NCBI GenBank assembly: GCA_014529385.2
Contig: CM043967.1
Span: 8,336,501-8,400,500, forward strand
Length of the DNA stretch: 64,000 nucleotides
Source of the DNA: Adiantum capillus-veneris
Taxonomy: Eukaryota > Streptophyta > Polypodiopsida > Polypodiales > Pteridaceae
Reading direction: 5' to 3'
A model generated the notes under the pieces. The model did no database searches. It had not been told where the DNA came from and was given only the letters and a program-made list of their open reading frames with translations. A program made the position numbers and the translations under genes. Shown one piece after another: positions 22,607 through 34,915 of the stretch (the first letter of the stretch is position 1; every line of letters begins with the position of its first letter).

Positions 22607-23517
22607 AAAAAAGGGGCTTTTTGAGAGAGAGAGAGCTAAGAAGCAATAGCCCCCGGGGCTATTTCTTGGAGGAGTTGTTTTTTGGAAAAGAGGGAGGTAG
22701 AAAAAGAAGAGGGTTTTTGACCTACGACGGAAGAGAAGTTTTTTTTGGCCGGGAGAAAGAAGGAAGAGGAAGCGGAGGAGCGACGAGCGCTTTGTGGAGG
22801 AGTTGGAGGAAGAGAAGGAAAAGCAAAAAAGGTTTTTTGTGCGCTCGGTGATCGAAGCCGACACCCGATGATGAAGCATCGTCTGTGAAGTGGCTCGAAA
22901 GGGCGAGTGCTCTCTCAAGAAGAAGGCAGCCAACGAAGGCTACCAAGACGCAAAGCTGCTATATGAGCGAAGTCAAGAGAAGCGACTTTTATCGAAGTGA
23001 AGACAACGGTGGATTTGCCGTCGAGGTGTGTGCCGACGGATGCGAGTTTGGAGGGAGGTGTGTGCCCCTCTGTGTGAAATAGTGATGGCCATGGTGCAGC
23101 TTAGAGCAGATTGTACGGGTCTGTACATGGGTTTTTTCATTGAAGAAGGAGCTATCATTGCCGGTTTTGGTGTCGTCTTTCCTCCCTTGCCGCCGCCTTT
23201 CTTCATTGCTCGTCTCCCAAGTGTGTGGTGCTGGTGTGTATGAGCATGTGCGTCCCCTCGGGCCCCCTGTGTGTGTGAGAGAGAAAGAGAGAGAGGTGTT
23301 GAATTGTGGAAGAGCTGGAAGCGCGCAATATCGGTGTGGTAGCTTTTCGAAGATTGTGCAGAGTGTTTGTGCGTTGGGCGAAGTGCATGCGAGGCCCTGT
23401 TAGTGTGAGTTGCTTGTTTTGAAGGTGTTTTTGAGAGGACAGGGGTGTTGTGATTACCCTGAGCTATATAGGGGCAGTTGTTTGTGTGTCGGGTGTGTTC
23501 CCCATTCCCCCTCTCCA
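22607..23517 (+). repeat. 3' LTR of the gag-only element, right part
   Basis: Matches 14,281-15,169 closely and ends cctctcca like the 5' LTR. It contains an extra block of about 18 bp, including the palindrome TAGCCCCCGGGGCTA (22,647-22,661), that the 5' LTR lacks. Confidence 0.82.
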
Positions 23518-25060
23518 ACGTCTAGAGGAAGCCATAGAGTGCTTCGAATGGCAAGACCGCTTGACCTAAAATAGACTAGTCATCTTATGCACAATTTTGT
23601 ACGAGTCTCAAAAATGACATTTGAGTACATGAGAGTGTTACGAATACTCTGCTCATGCTAGGCATTAAGAGTTGTTGCATTCAGAGTCTCGTATCTACAC
23701 AAATTTGTATGGATAAGGTTGCAGTAAGGAAAGTAGCTTTTGATGTCTGACACACATTTGAGACTGAGCTAGGAAGAAACCACTTAGACTTGGTTTTTTT
23801 GAGAGATTAGCTATCTCATGTAGACTCCATGCAGTAGTCCAATCAGCTACGTCCTACAAATTGATAATTTTTATATTTGTGATTCTCACTTTGCTAGCAT
23901 CGAAATGGTGGGCTTGGCAGCCGACACCCACATGTTCTTTCTTGCTTCTCTCCATCATGGTTGGAGAGCGTTTATTTTAAGTTGGTGTATGGCATTTGTG
24001 GATAAGAGACTGAGTCTTTGTATTTGTGCATTGTTGGAATGGCTTTATTGATGCATTTTACACATTGTTTGGGCTGCTTCTTGTTTGTGGATGAGATTAT
24101 TTGAGATTAAACTCAATTTTTAGGGAAAACTCTATCGGATTTTTCCTAGATTCTTGCCATGTATTATGCGTATCTGCAATTTACTCTTTGATGGTTTAGT
24201 GGTTGAGTCTAACTCCCACTCTGATAGGTTTTATTAGTTGCATATGCTCGTGTGGTTACAGTACAGGTAGTCACAGGATTTATAGGTTCTACTGGTTTGT
24301 ACATGTAGTTTTCCCCCAATTTTTGGGTCTCTTCTAAAAATAAGAAAAGTAGCTTCAATATCTATTTTGCCAAGTTTTGATTTTAGATACTTGATTGACA
24401 ACATTGGAAGAGGTTCTAAAGTAAAAAGCAAGGCCGTTTCCATGTTCCAATAGGTTAGACAAACGTTTGGTTCCATTTTGAAAAAATTCGCTATTTTTAG
24501 CTTCTTCATGCATTTTATGCTTTTAGGTTCTTTTTTGCAAAAAGCAAGGTCGGATCCTTGATCTACGTGTTCCAGAGAAGCTATGGTTCAATTTTGTAAA
24601 ACTTTGCTTTTTGAGTGCTTTTCACACTACTTTTAGCTTTTGATGATTTTTAGTGCTTTTTAGTGAAAACCGGATCCGCTTTCTTATTTCGAGGGGAACC
24701 CGTGGTTTAGAAAATTTCGAGGGGAACCCGTGGTTTAGAAAATTTTACTTTTTTTTTTCTTTTCACGCTATTTTTAGCTTTTCGTGCTTTTCGGTGTTTT
24801 TTGAATGCAATGTGCTTTTTATGATGACCTAAACATAAAAATATTAATTTTAGTCTCCGAAAAATGATCATCTGGAGCAGAAACGAGACCAAACGAGATT
24901 TTTGCGAGAATTATTTTTCTAAAATGGGTACCGTAAATACACCACGACAGTTTGGGATAGTCATAATTATGTCGGGACATTATGGTGCGGCATAGTCTAG
25001 CTAAGGTTTCCATTAGTTGGCCGAATACTATTCAATTGGCCAATTTTGCTGTAAAAATTG
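23518..25060. other. AT-rich sequence without recognised genes
   Basis: No ORF of interest. A 28-bp unit is tandemly duplicated at 24,686-24,713 and 24,714-24,741 (atttcgaggggaacccgtgg start). Confidence 0.5.
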
Positions 25061-27678
25061 AATGGTAAGTGGGAAAGTTGACCACCAAAAGCAAAGGCAT
25101 GTTTTTAGCAAAGTTGCCAAAAGCAAGAATCTATTCTTGAGCCAAAAACTAGCGCTAGTTCTCTACTTGGGACTTACTCTAGCCAGCTGTAGAGCCCATA
25201 AATTCACATTGCGTCTATTACCGCAAGGCTATACATATCTATTATACGGAGTGGTGCAAGATCTTCATCACCATCTCCATAAGCTCTTCTCTCTCGGGAA
25301 GAAGAAGAAGAAGAAGGATATTCTCTCTCTACTTGCTTACTATCTTCTCTCTTGTTTCACGGTGTACGCACTCTCTGGAAGATTTTGTGGTGAATACCTC
25401 TACGTAGCTCTCATCACCGCTCTCTTGTGGAAAAGCTAGAAGCCTTTTGACAGCCCCTCGATTCTAAAGCACGATGAGAAGCTCTAAACTCCATAGCCAT
25501 CATCATCTCTCTCTATGTCGTTTTTCTGAGTAGTCACCCTCTCGGTGATTGTTTTTTCGTATATGAGTACATGTATTGATTAACCGAGTACATATGAAGT
25601 TACCCCATGATTATTTCATCATGTTTAACACGCTGATTTATGCACATGATGTGTTTATGATCACGTGCGTGCATAAAACGCACTTTTCGTTTCACGTTAA
25701 GAGGTGGTAGGAACACTGTTTTGGTCATAACTCACAAACCGTTATGAATCATCCCAAAACCTTTGTACCAGAGATAAAACACATCATTTAGAACATTTTT
25801 TCTCTTAGGTGTCATGTGAAAAACACGCACGAGCTACGAGATATGGTCAAAAGAAACTTGTTGCCCACTAGACAACCAATTTTTTTGACTCTAGGCTCCT
25901 TGGAGAACCACTATATAGATTCACCGGCTGGGCAAACCCACTTAACCAATTGAAAATCTTGATGAAACTTGATGATAAAGTATTTAGGTCTCCGTTGTCA
26001 CCTCGAGAATGCGAGCTATAAATCATTCCATAACTGGCTTTACCTACACGTATAGAGGTGCTACTTGGGGTGATACCATATGACGTCGCGAGTTAACAGA
26101 GTCATTTATATATGATTTATGGATTGTTTTGATGAGTTGATTACAGCCATTAGATGCCCATAAACTTATGTGAGAGGTTATGGTTAGACATCCCGAATGG
26201 CATATGCAGTTATGATTAAAGTGGCTTTCTTTCTAGGTTACCATTTGTTATGTGAGTACCATATGGGTGAAGTGATGTGATAGAGTTCTAGTGTATATTA
26301 TGGATCTGAGCTTGAGGCATTGTTTTGAGGTCAAATAATTTCATTTGCATGTTATACACAAACAATCAAAAAGTTGTTTTTTGCATATGTGTGAAGTTAT
26401 GGTTTATGGTTGACCTAAAGGTCCGAGATGTTCTGCATTATATTTAGGGTCATGGAATATTATCATATGATATATGTGAACTTATGGATTGATGTGGATG
26501 ACTCATGTGCATGGTTATGATTGCTTTCGTCCTTTCTAGGTCAAAACTAGCTCTATGTGCTAGGGAGGTGAAGTGCAGATGTGATGCATCAACTTTGCAT
26601 GGTTGGATGTTGTCAAGATTAAATTTTAATATCATAATTAGTTGTTGGTCGAACTCTTTTAATGCATGAAAGAATCTCGTGTTAAGAGTCCTATGTGTAT
26701 GGATTTCGATTGACTCCAAGCGATATGTCAAACTCCAAGTGTAGGAGTTGGTTTAGTGTGATTATGATTTGTGGTCAAGGGTTAAGATTCCCTCATGGAT
26801 TATGGTTGTGATTTTATGGTGGAAGCCAGTGTGGCTCATGGTTTTTTTTCCTAGATATGTTTATGCTGCCAAAATTTTTGCAGCCATGTTATGTTCTAAA
26901 GTGGTTGTGCAGGATTGGTCGTGCCTCACCCAAGTTGGGTGGAGTGCTCACCCATGTGATGTGACTGGATTATGGTTTATGGTTTTGGGATTGGATCATG
27001 AAGTGATCTAGATGGTTTATGGTGGACGTGTAAGGGTAGAGACCCTGTACAATCTAACTGCTTGGAAAAGATTGTTTGTGCATATGGGAAGTGCTATTGT
27101 GATTGGACTCATGTGTTATGTTTCTCATGGCAACGTCGCTACAAGACTAGCATCACCTACATCGCTTTAGCCTTAGACTACAGGGTCGTCGACCTGGGGC
27201 TTTGCTAGATCGGGGGTATTGTCTAGGTCTTCTTCTTTTTGCTACGCTCATCTACATGGTTAGTGTGTTGGGGGTTGAATGACCTACACGGCTAACGTAT
27301 TGGGGATTTTGCCTTGGCTTTGCCTAAACACCCAGTGCTAGGCATCGAAGAGGCATGGAACCTAAACTGGTATGGTTGGTGTTGATACCCTACTACCTAC
27401 TGGTACTTGGGATCCTTTCAGATCTCAGGTTCATGGAGGGAGGCGAAGCGGCCTCAGCTTATGTCTAGCTCAGGTAGGCTGTAGGTGTTCTGGCTCGCTC
27501 TAGAAAAAGTGAAATTCTCTCTATCCATAGTAGAGCGGAAGTGGATGGGTGGACCCTCAATCCCTACACAGGGTCCGATGCTTTGCTAGTTATTTTGTCA
27601 TAAACTTTTTGATGTTATGGTTGCATGTTTCATTTAGACGGGGCATTTAAAGATTTTCTATTGTCATTTTTATCATGT
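25061..27678. other. Possible old LTR/leader sequence, no recognised genes
   Basis: Around 25,190-25,440 a run with tatacatatctattatacgg followed by CT-rich leader-like sequence and (GAA)n looks like an LTR promoter/R region. No partner copy exists in the window, so this is weak. The remainder to the 19-kb element has no coding signal that I recognise. Confidence 0.3.
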
Positions 27679-27683
27679 CTATG

Positions 27684-28616
27684 TGTTAGAAGCTGGACAC
27701 ACCCTATGGAAACTGACTACTCGGCAGATTATCATTTTTTGTAATTATTCATTTATTGAGAAAACTCGACATTTCACCTTGTAAATATTGGGGCTTACAG
27801 AAGTTTCCAGATTGTATCCCAGTTTTGATAGTTAGATTGTGTAGATGGTTGATTTGGAACTTTAGGGTTTGAGAATTGTAAGGTATTTATACCACTTTTT
27901 GACCTTAATAGAAAACCTTTTTGTCATTTTTAAAAAGTTTTGAAGTCTGTGAGTGAGCGTACTGTGTAGGAGAGAGAGTGTGAGCTTCATCTGGACGCTA
28001 CGTGTGTACCGATGGTCGGAATCGAGTGCGGAGAAGTGCAGCGTGTTGCCTCCCAGGAGAGCTACGCGCCGATACCTACATTGCGTGCGTACGGTCCGGT
28101 TTTGCGAGCTCCATCTACGAGCTTCATCTGGTGATTCGGTGAGCATACGTTGTCCGATTTTTCATTGCAGCATATCCACACATTCACATTGAGTAGAGCT
28201 ACACATTAGGCACTTTAGATTTCAGAAACGAAGACCTGCAAATTTCGGCCAAACATCCTACGTGATTTTGCACCGAGTGTTTTGGGTTGGGGTTTTGATT
28301 CAAGGACCTTAGGGAGAGCGACTTATTGGTGTTAGTAGGATCTCCTTCAAGTTCTGTGGTGTTTTGAGATTGTTTGATGGGTGTTCGGCTCTAGAAAGCG
28401 TTGTAGGAAGTTTCCTCTTATGCACTCTTGAAGGTTGTGACTTAGACATTGGGTAGAGACATCTATAGGAATTAGTTAGGAGTCGATCGAGTGTAGGTTG
28501 ACACCTTATGCTTGCTTCCACGCACCTACGGGTCGAGCTTCGTCCTTAGCTGTTGACACATCTTGTTAGGTGAGTTCTCACTGTGGTGACGTCCGTCGCG
28601 GCGTATCCGTCCAACA
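27684..28616 (+). repeat. 5' LTR of the 19.2-kb element
   Basis: 933 bp, TGTTAGAAGC to CCAACA. A TATTTATA box at 27,884-27,891 is conserved in the 3' LTR and is a candidate core promoter. A half-copy of the palindromic motif of the element (ACATCCTACGTG) lies at about 28,253-28,264. Confidence 0.92.
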
Positions 28617-28617
28617 T

Positions 28618-28635
28618 TGGCGCCGCTACCAGGGA
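28618..28635 (+). other. Primer binding site, tRNA-Asp type
   Basis: TGGCGCCGCTACCAGGGA starts one base after the LTR. It differs at three positions from the tRNA-Asp-complementary site commonly reported for Athila/Tat elements. Confidence 0.75.
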
Positions 28636-30597
28636 CGAAAACCTTAGGTAGGTGACCGAAACAAGTCCTTGAATTTTGGCTTGCCAAGAGTCTTGTTTTA
28701 CATTTAGATTGGGAAGGACTCTCTAGGTCTTAGTGGGAGTCTAGGAAGCGTGTGTCTGGCCTAGATCCTTCGACTTAGGTAGATTTAGGTAGACTGAGAT
28801 AGTTTTAGATATTAGTTGAGTTCGAGAGTAGGAGTTGGAGTGGTAGAAGCGGTGAGAGGAGAGCTTGAAAGACCGGAGAGGCCAGAGAGCAACCAAAACA
28901 CCATTATCACCATTTCACATGATGAGTAGGAGTAGAGTAAGTAGGACATCATGATTCAGGATCTAGAGCACTTCATGCATGTATACTTGCTTGGTAAATT
29001 CATCACAAGGTTGTAAAAGACGCAAAAAGACGAAAAAGTGTGTTTGAAAGCTGAAGTGAAGTCCAAAAGTTACTGTGAGTGTTTCTGATAGAGCTGCAGA
29101 GCACTATGAGTATTTCTGTTAGGAAAAAATTTAATTTTAAGCCAGGAGATATCCCACGTGTAGGATGTCTACAAGCTAATCTGGTGGGATTTTGGGATTT
29201 TGAGTTGACCAGTGTGTTCAGAAGGTGGGGTTTACCCTATTTTCAACTGGAAAGTGAAAATTTGACCATACAGGATAAGGCCAGATAGACTGAAATTGCC
29301 AGACATCCTATCCAAATTGTGCCAAAGCATTATTTTAAGACCAAAACCATAGGATGGCTGCATGAGCATGATCTGCATGATATATTGAGTGACTGAGAGG
29401 GGTTTCATCTCATTTGGGTGAGGAAATTGGGTTCAAAGCAGACTTTAGCACTTTTGAATGAAAAAGGCAAGAACAGCTAAAATTGGGGACTTTTGAAATC
29501 CAAACCAAAATCTAAGCATACCACTAGGTTGTTGAAATCAAGGGGAAGCTGTGGGTCAAGTCTAGGGTCAAGCAGGCCAAAAAGAAATCCTACGCGTACG
29601 CGTAGGATGTCTTCTATGTGATTTTGCACTCCAAACCTAATTTTGAGCATACCAAAGTGATTAGCAAGGGGAGCCTGTGTTTTGAATTTGAAGCCATTAT
29701 GATGAAAAATACATCCTACACGTAGGATGTCTAAAGCAAGAAATTGAAGCCAGATACTGACTGTGGGCATAGCAAAGTGTTGTATAGCCTGAGGCAAGCA
29801 TCCTAGTCAATTTTGGTTCAAATTGAAGTTGATTAGACTGATCAAGACCAACAGCAGGCTGTCGGAACAGATTTTTGATCCATTGACCAGCTTATAAGTA
29901 ACCAAATCAAAAAGTAAAAACAGCTGTGGACTCAGCACATCAAGGGGAATCCATAGTGCAAAAATCCAGGCAAAACAGAGCAGGAGACATCCTACGCGTA
30001 GGATGTCTACTGGGACCTACTGAAGAGAAAATTTAATTGGGCTTAGACAGTGAGATTCCATTTGGCTTAAGGGTTCCATAACTTCTTTCAGAAGTGAATT
30101 TGGACCTTGTTTGTCCATTTGACGGAGCAAAGATTGAATTCAGACTTTTTCACGTAAATTGACCAACATCTGAGGGAAGTACAGTTTCAGATTAGCAGAC
30201 CTAATCCAGAACATCAGTAGTGTATAAAATACAGTAGTGATTGAGATTAACTCTCCAGTTATACCAATCATTACTAAGATAACCTCTAGCAGTTAAATTC
30301 TTTGATTCGATTGCCGAAATTAAACGCTTGTGTACAGGTATATTCAGCAACAAAGCAAGAAGTTGTGCGGAGACTGGTCCTTTGCCAGGTGAGTGGTTGG
30401 ATTTGAGATAAATTGCATTGATAAGTTTGATGAATTTAAGATCAGGAAGATACATTTTTAGAGACCAAAAGGTGGTAGGTGACCAAGGTAGCTTAGTGTC
30501 CACCTAGGAGAGTGTAACTCAGGCAAGGCTAGATCCACTAGCATCGATTATTGAGGAAGGTGGTGATACTGACACTTCGTCATACAAATCTTTCTTC
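28636..30597 (+). other. Long 5' leader with palindromes
   Basis: About 2 kb with no convincing ORF, between primer site and first ORF. It contains four palindromes and one half-site of the repeated motif, annotated separately. Confidence 0.7.
29147..30008. repeat. Palindrome cluster in the 5' leader
   Basis: Copies centred on CATCCTACGCGTAGGATG: 29,147-29,170 (core CCACGTGTAGG), 29,587-29,608 (variant with an extra central ACGCGT, still a perfect 22-bp palindrome), 29,711-29,730 (core ACACGT, imperfect) and 29,985-30,008 (perfect, 24 bp). A half-site AGACATCCTA lies at 29,301-29,310. Confidence 0.93.
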
Positions 30598-31368
30598 ATG
30601 ATGGGTAGTCAACAGCCAGGAGGTGTCACCTATGACGGACCAATGCTAGAAGGAAGCACCTCCCTAAATCCTTTGAATGATTCCAAGCTCACAGTGATCT
30701 TCTTAGAAGGAACAAACTCGAGGGGAGCCCTAGTCTATTTTGACTATCGAGGACGCAAGTGCATTTGTATTGAAGAAAGGCCGGCTCAGAGATTGGAGAT
30801 AATTCGAGTCTATGATGATGGAGATAGATTCCAAGACGAAAAGGGGAACCACTATCTGATGGTTAGCAACCTCGAAGATTACAACAGATATGGAGATAAC
30901 GTGGCGAAAGGGAAACTGGTTTGAGAAGCTCAAGAACCGCCACCAAACATTGATCGGCGTGGAGCAATTTTTATGTATGATAAGAAAACAACCAGGGTTT
31001 TAACTTATAATGAGAACGTGGGAATCTAAAAGCATGAGAGTGATGGAATAGTCGCTTACTTTCGCTGCAAAGAACCATACTTAACCGAATTAAGCAAAGA
31101 CAAGGTTCTTTACTTATTCTCTTATGAAACTACTATGGGGAAGGATAGAGTTTTTGTTGATAAGTACGGGCGGGAATACCAATGTATTCTCCTAGAGGAG
31201 GTAGAAAAGGCAATAGTTCCCTGAGCATCAACATATGCCCCAGACGAAGTGCCAAGAGCCACCTACACCCCTAGCAAGTTGAAAAATCCCTTTTCAGAGG
31301 AGTATGACGCTACCTCACATTCTACCGGACCACATACATTCAACAATCAAAACCCTCCAGCAACTTAG
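30598..31368 (+). pseudogene. Pre-gag ORF of unknown function
   Basis: A single frame runs from ATG 30,598 to TAG 31,368 with three internal stops (30,922, 31,027, 31,222), about 257 codons in all. Its residue composition stays protein-like throughout (LTVIFLEGTNSRGALVYFDY; later GKDRVFVDKYGREYQCILLE). Two internal segments resemble each other loosely: RGALVYFDYRGRKCICIEE and DRVFVDKYGREYQCILLEE, suggesting an internal repeat domain. I recognise no family. Ogre-type elements are known to carry an extra ORF upstream of gag, but homology to that was not shown. Confidence 0.55.
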
Positions 31369-31376
31369 CCATCATT

Positions 31377-33168
31377 TTGCAGGCATGGCTTCGACAGAGT
31401 GCAACATTGGAACAAGACCGAAACCGAGATGGTTATCAAGACGCACGAGGGCTAAGGGATTTGCAAGAACCACCACTCTATTCAAGGTATCAAGGAGAGA
31501 GTAAGCCAAAGACTCAAGGGTCAACAGAGCCTGGAAGACCACCCATAGAACGAGTTCGAAGAGATGAACCATCTCTAGCAAGAACTGTTAGAAATTATGG
31601 CTTAGGAGAACCACTGGGAGAGGAACCAGCCTACTACAGAAGACCAGAGGAGGTATATCGATTAGGACGTGGAGATCCAATGATGAGGTTTGTAGACCAT
31701 CGTAGAATTCGACCTTCTCAAGTACAAAAATGGGTAAACAAGAAATACATAGGAAACAGAGATCCAAGAGATCATGTAGCAGCCTTTGTGCATGTAATTA
31801 GAGCTGAAGAGGTGTTAAACTTCCCTACCCAATTCGCAGGGTTTGGACTAACCCTAGAGGATGACGCTGCTACTTGGTTTGACTCTGTAGAGCGTAGAGA
31901 CTTTGAGTCTATGGAGGAAGTGTTTGACGAGTTTATCGAGGAATTATCACAAAGGGGGATAGCTCATAATACCGTCTCACAAATCCATAAATTCAAACAG
32001 AAAGATGGGGAATCTATATGAAAAGGCAACCCTAAGACTAAAAAGATATGTTAAGTTCTGCCCTGTGGAAGAACTGCCAACTCAGTCTAGACTTATGCTT
32101 ATATTCATCCAAGGAGTAAGGAATGTAGAACTCCAGAAGGACTTACATATGAAGCGGAGCACGACGTTGAATGAGTTAACCAAGGAGGCTCTTTACCTTG
32201 TGGACAATTGTGCGGTCTACAAAGAGGGGGAGTTCAAGGACCTTGACGACGATTCATCTTCACAACAAAGTGGAAGCAAGTTCGCTAAGACATCACCGAA
32301 AGGAGAAGTAGCTGTAATCCAGGAGAAACTTGTAGAGGAAGTGATAAAAAAGATTAATATGTATGCCAAACCTCGGGCTAAATAGCCAAAGTGGTGCGCT
32401 ATTGAACAAAAATGGACAAACCATGGGACAGAGGAATGTTATTATAACAAGGGATATGTGAGAGAGAGACCTTACGCTCCCCAAGCTCAGGTAGCTTCTC
32501 CTCAAGTTCCACCAATGCCTAGGTATCAAGCATGCAACCTACCAGGACCTATAGGTGTAGAAAGACCACAACCAGTGTTGGGGCAACAACCACCCCTACC
32601 AAGATTACGACCAGTCAGTAGAAGATACACACCAACTGTAACCGAATCAGAGGAGAAGGGTTTGGTGCCTATGCATGCATATTATGAAGATCCCAATGGA
32701 TATGCGGCAAACTTTGTCTATTATCCACCGGCAGAACCCTCTCCACCAGAACCATGGAGCATGATAGGAAGTACATGGCCACCAATAGCTGCACAGGCAG
32801 CAGAAGAAGGCAGATATATCTTAGATGAGCGAACATTGTTGTTCATAGCCAATGGAGGCATGGGCGGACAACGACATGCATACCAACAAAGAGGAGCTCA
32901 AGGAGCACCTCAACAACCCAAGGGACCCTGCTACAAGTGTGTTGGAGACCATTGGCTAAGAGACTGTCCTCATGATGAAATCATTAGAGTCTACGCATAT
33001 TGCACCAAGTGTGGAGTTACTCATTTGATTCCTGATTGCCCTAAAAACCCAAGCAAAGGATCAAAAACCACCTTGAACATGCTAGAAACAGTATCTTCCA
33101 GTGGAGGGTCAGAAAATGAAACAATCATACCTATTCAGGTGGTGACACGAGCCCAAGCTTATATATAG
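31377..33168 (+). pseudogene. gag: Gag: capsid plus nucleocapsid with two zinc knuckles
   Basis: 31,377-32,021 holds the capsid core (VQKWVNKKYIGNRDPRDHVA, LEDDAATWFDSVERRDFESM). It continues in another frame at 32,005-32,385 (LYEKATLRLKRYVKFCPVEE) after an indel near 32,020. After a TAG the same frame continues to 33,168, with a Pro-rich part and two zinc knuckles, CYKCVGDHWLRDC (32,929-32,967) and CTKCGVTHLIPDC (33,001-33,039). Both are CX2CX3HX4C, one residue shorter than the canonical CX2CX4HX4C. A degenerate third site (WCAIEQ...NHGTEEC) lies around 32,395-32,440. Gag packages the genomic RNA in intact relatives. Confidence 0.85.
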
Positions 33169-33298
33169 ATTAGAGCGGTTAGAGGATCTAGCTAGCTTAA
33201 GCTCACACACCACGGCAACCATAGCACCCAAGGAAATAACAGAGCCCAAAAGTGCAGGATCAGGAGGATCAGTACCGATAGACAAGGTAAATGAGCAG

Positions 33299-34915
33299 TT
33301 GGATGCACTTCTAAAAGCTTATGAAGCCAGACTCAAAAAGAACCAAACCCAGGAGCAAAGATGGATGACTTATCCATATGCTGAAATAGAAAAAAAAAGG
33401 TTGGAAATGTGTAGAAAGATGATTGAAACAACTCAATCATTGATGGAAGACCCGCTTGGTAAACCTGCAAATTGGCCTGAAGTACAAGCTCCAACCCCTA
33501 TCCAACCAACTTTAGAGGAACAAGTAGAAACGAAGGAGGCAAGTGACGGGTTCCAGCCTAAAACATTGACAGAAATGGGTAAGGACTGTAACGGTCTAGA
33601 TGATCTGTGGAAGCAAATCCGTGAGGCTAACGAGGCTAACAGGGTGAGTAACCACATGAATAGCATGATAAAAGAGAAGAATGAGATCTTACCTCCTATT
33701 GAAGAATTTGAGGCAAGGTCGCAAATGAACTTTGATATACATTCACAAGGGGGAGACCATGGATCAATTAGTTCGGGGCACAGCCAACTAGACTCGCTGA
33801 AAACTCTACCCTCTTACCTAGGAGAGTATGAAGCCAAGTCTGAGGTGAGAGAAATCCCATCTCAAAGACTTTCTTCTAACAAAGTGATGGATTCACAAGG
33901 ATTGATTGAGTTATTGTCCACCCCGGTGGCATGCACAATCACATTAGCCAAACTCCTAAGGTTACGACCAAACATGTGGACCACAATAGGTAAATTCCTA
34001 GAAACATTTGGAGTGAAAGACCCCACCTCGAAGCTTCAGGAAGGGATCAGAGAGTTGGACAGGGCTCAACTAAACACTAGGCCAGTACCATTAAACAAGG
34101 TTGGAGAGTATTGCGAGGGAGAAGATGAAAACACCATGCTACCAGTAGAATTCCAAGGAGTAGTTTCCAAAGCTATTCTTGACAGTGGAGCGGGAGTTGC
34201 TATCGCTACCAAGGAAATCTGGAAAAAATGGGGAAAACCAGCTTTAAGAGCTACCATAATGAAATTGCAATTGGCAGATGGGTTCATGGAGAAGCCTCTA
34301 AGACTCTTAGAAAAATTGATTGTCACTTCGTGCGGAATCGAGTATGAGCATACATTTGCAATAATCGATTTCAACAAAAAGAACAATTACGAGATCATCT
34401 TGGGAAGACCGTTCATGCGACAATTGAAGATGGTCCAAGATTGGGGTTATGATCACATATACCTCAGACATAGCGAGACAACAACTAAAATACACCTAAA
34501 AGACCATAGTTACAAGGATGTGAACCAAACACCTGTGGAAGAGTTTGATTCAGCTACAGTAGCAAGATCGGAACTCCCAGTATGGTTAGGGCAACAAAAA
34601 GAGCTATGGATGTGCGGAGATTCACATTGTGGAAGCTTCAGAAAAGAGGAATGCGTCTTCAAAAGAGCGATTGAGGACAAGGAGTATATTCCGGAACCTT
34701 TCCCTGAAGATGCCTTGGAACCTCTAGAATGGGAACACATACTAACAACATTGGATGTCTGTACCATTACAAACAGTCCAACAACAAAATTTTTCGATAA
34801 GGATGGCTATGATGTGCTACCCTACTACATGGTTAGCATTATACCAGGAGGAGATGAGACGATAGAACAACCAGAACAAGAAGAGTTTATAACTCCTCTG
34901 AACATCTGGAAGTAA
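33299..34915 (+). CDS. pol: Aspartic protease (retropepsin) polyprotein segment, 538 aa
   Basis: An uninterrupted ORF. The N-terminal ~270 residues are charged and unassigned. The protease follows: catalytic motif AILDSGAGVAIATKEIW (Asp at 34,181) and the C-terminal YEIILGRPFMRQL motif near 34,390-34,430. About 170 residues of acidic linker follow. In an intact element this would be part of a gag-pol polyprotein; here frameshifts on both sides (33,168-33,299 and about 34,905) isolate it. The ATG at 33,299 is probably just the first Met in the open segment. Confidence 0.8.
   Translation: MDALLKAYEARLKKNQTQEQRWMTYPYAEIEKKRLEMCRKMIETTQSLMEDPLGKPANWPEVQAPTPIQPTLEEQVETKEASDGFQPKTLTEMGKDCNGLDDLWKQIREANEANRVSNHMNSMIKEKNEILPPIEEFEARSQMNFDIHSQGGDHGSISSGHSQLDSLKTLPSYLGEYEAKSEVREIPSQRLSSNKVMDSQGLIELLSTPVACTITLAKLLRLRPNMWTTIGKFLETFGVKDPTSKLQEGIRELDRAQLNTRPVPLNKVGEYCEGEDENTMLPVEFQGVVSKAILDSGAGVAIATKEIWKKWGKPALRATIMKLQLADGFMEKPLRLLEKLIVTSCGIEYEHTFAIIDFNKKNNYEIILGRPFMRQLKMVQDWGYDHIYLRHSETTTKIHLKDHSYKDVNQTPVEEFDSATVARSELPVWLGQQKELWMCGDSHCGSFRKEECVFKRAIEDKEYIPEPFPEDALEPLEWEHILTTLDVCTITNSPTTKFFDKDGYDVLPYYMVSIIPGGDETIEQPEQEEFITPLNIWK

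Larger units (their letters stand above)
13445..23517 (+). mobile_element. Non-autonomous LTR element with a gag-only interior (TR-GAG-like), 3' LTR split by an insertion
   Basis: Two long direct repeats, 13,445-15,169 and 16,102-16,922 plus 22,607-23,517, are about 1.7 kb each and flank an interior of only about 0.93 kb with one gag ORF. The LTR ends are TGGTAGAGGG and CCTCTCCA. A candidate primer site starts 5 nt after the 5' LTR. No protease, RT or integrase is present. This matches the published TR-GAG type of terminal-repeat element that needs a partner for mobilisation. Flanking 5-mers (atgca, acgtc) do not match, so the target duplication is lost or the boundaries are a few bases off. 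Confidence 0.72.

Noticed and set aside
22580-23518. Several open frames of 70-180 codons
   Set aside because: All lie in the right part of the split LTR, are low complexity and match nothing.
25062-25439. 125-codon plus-strand ORF with a Lys run
   Set aside because: It sits on an LTR-like promoter/leader with CT and GAA runs and shows no domain.
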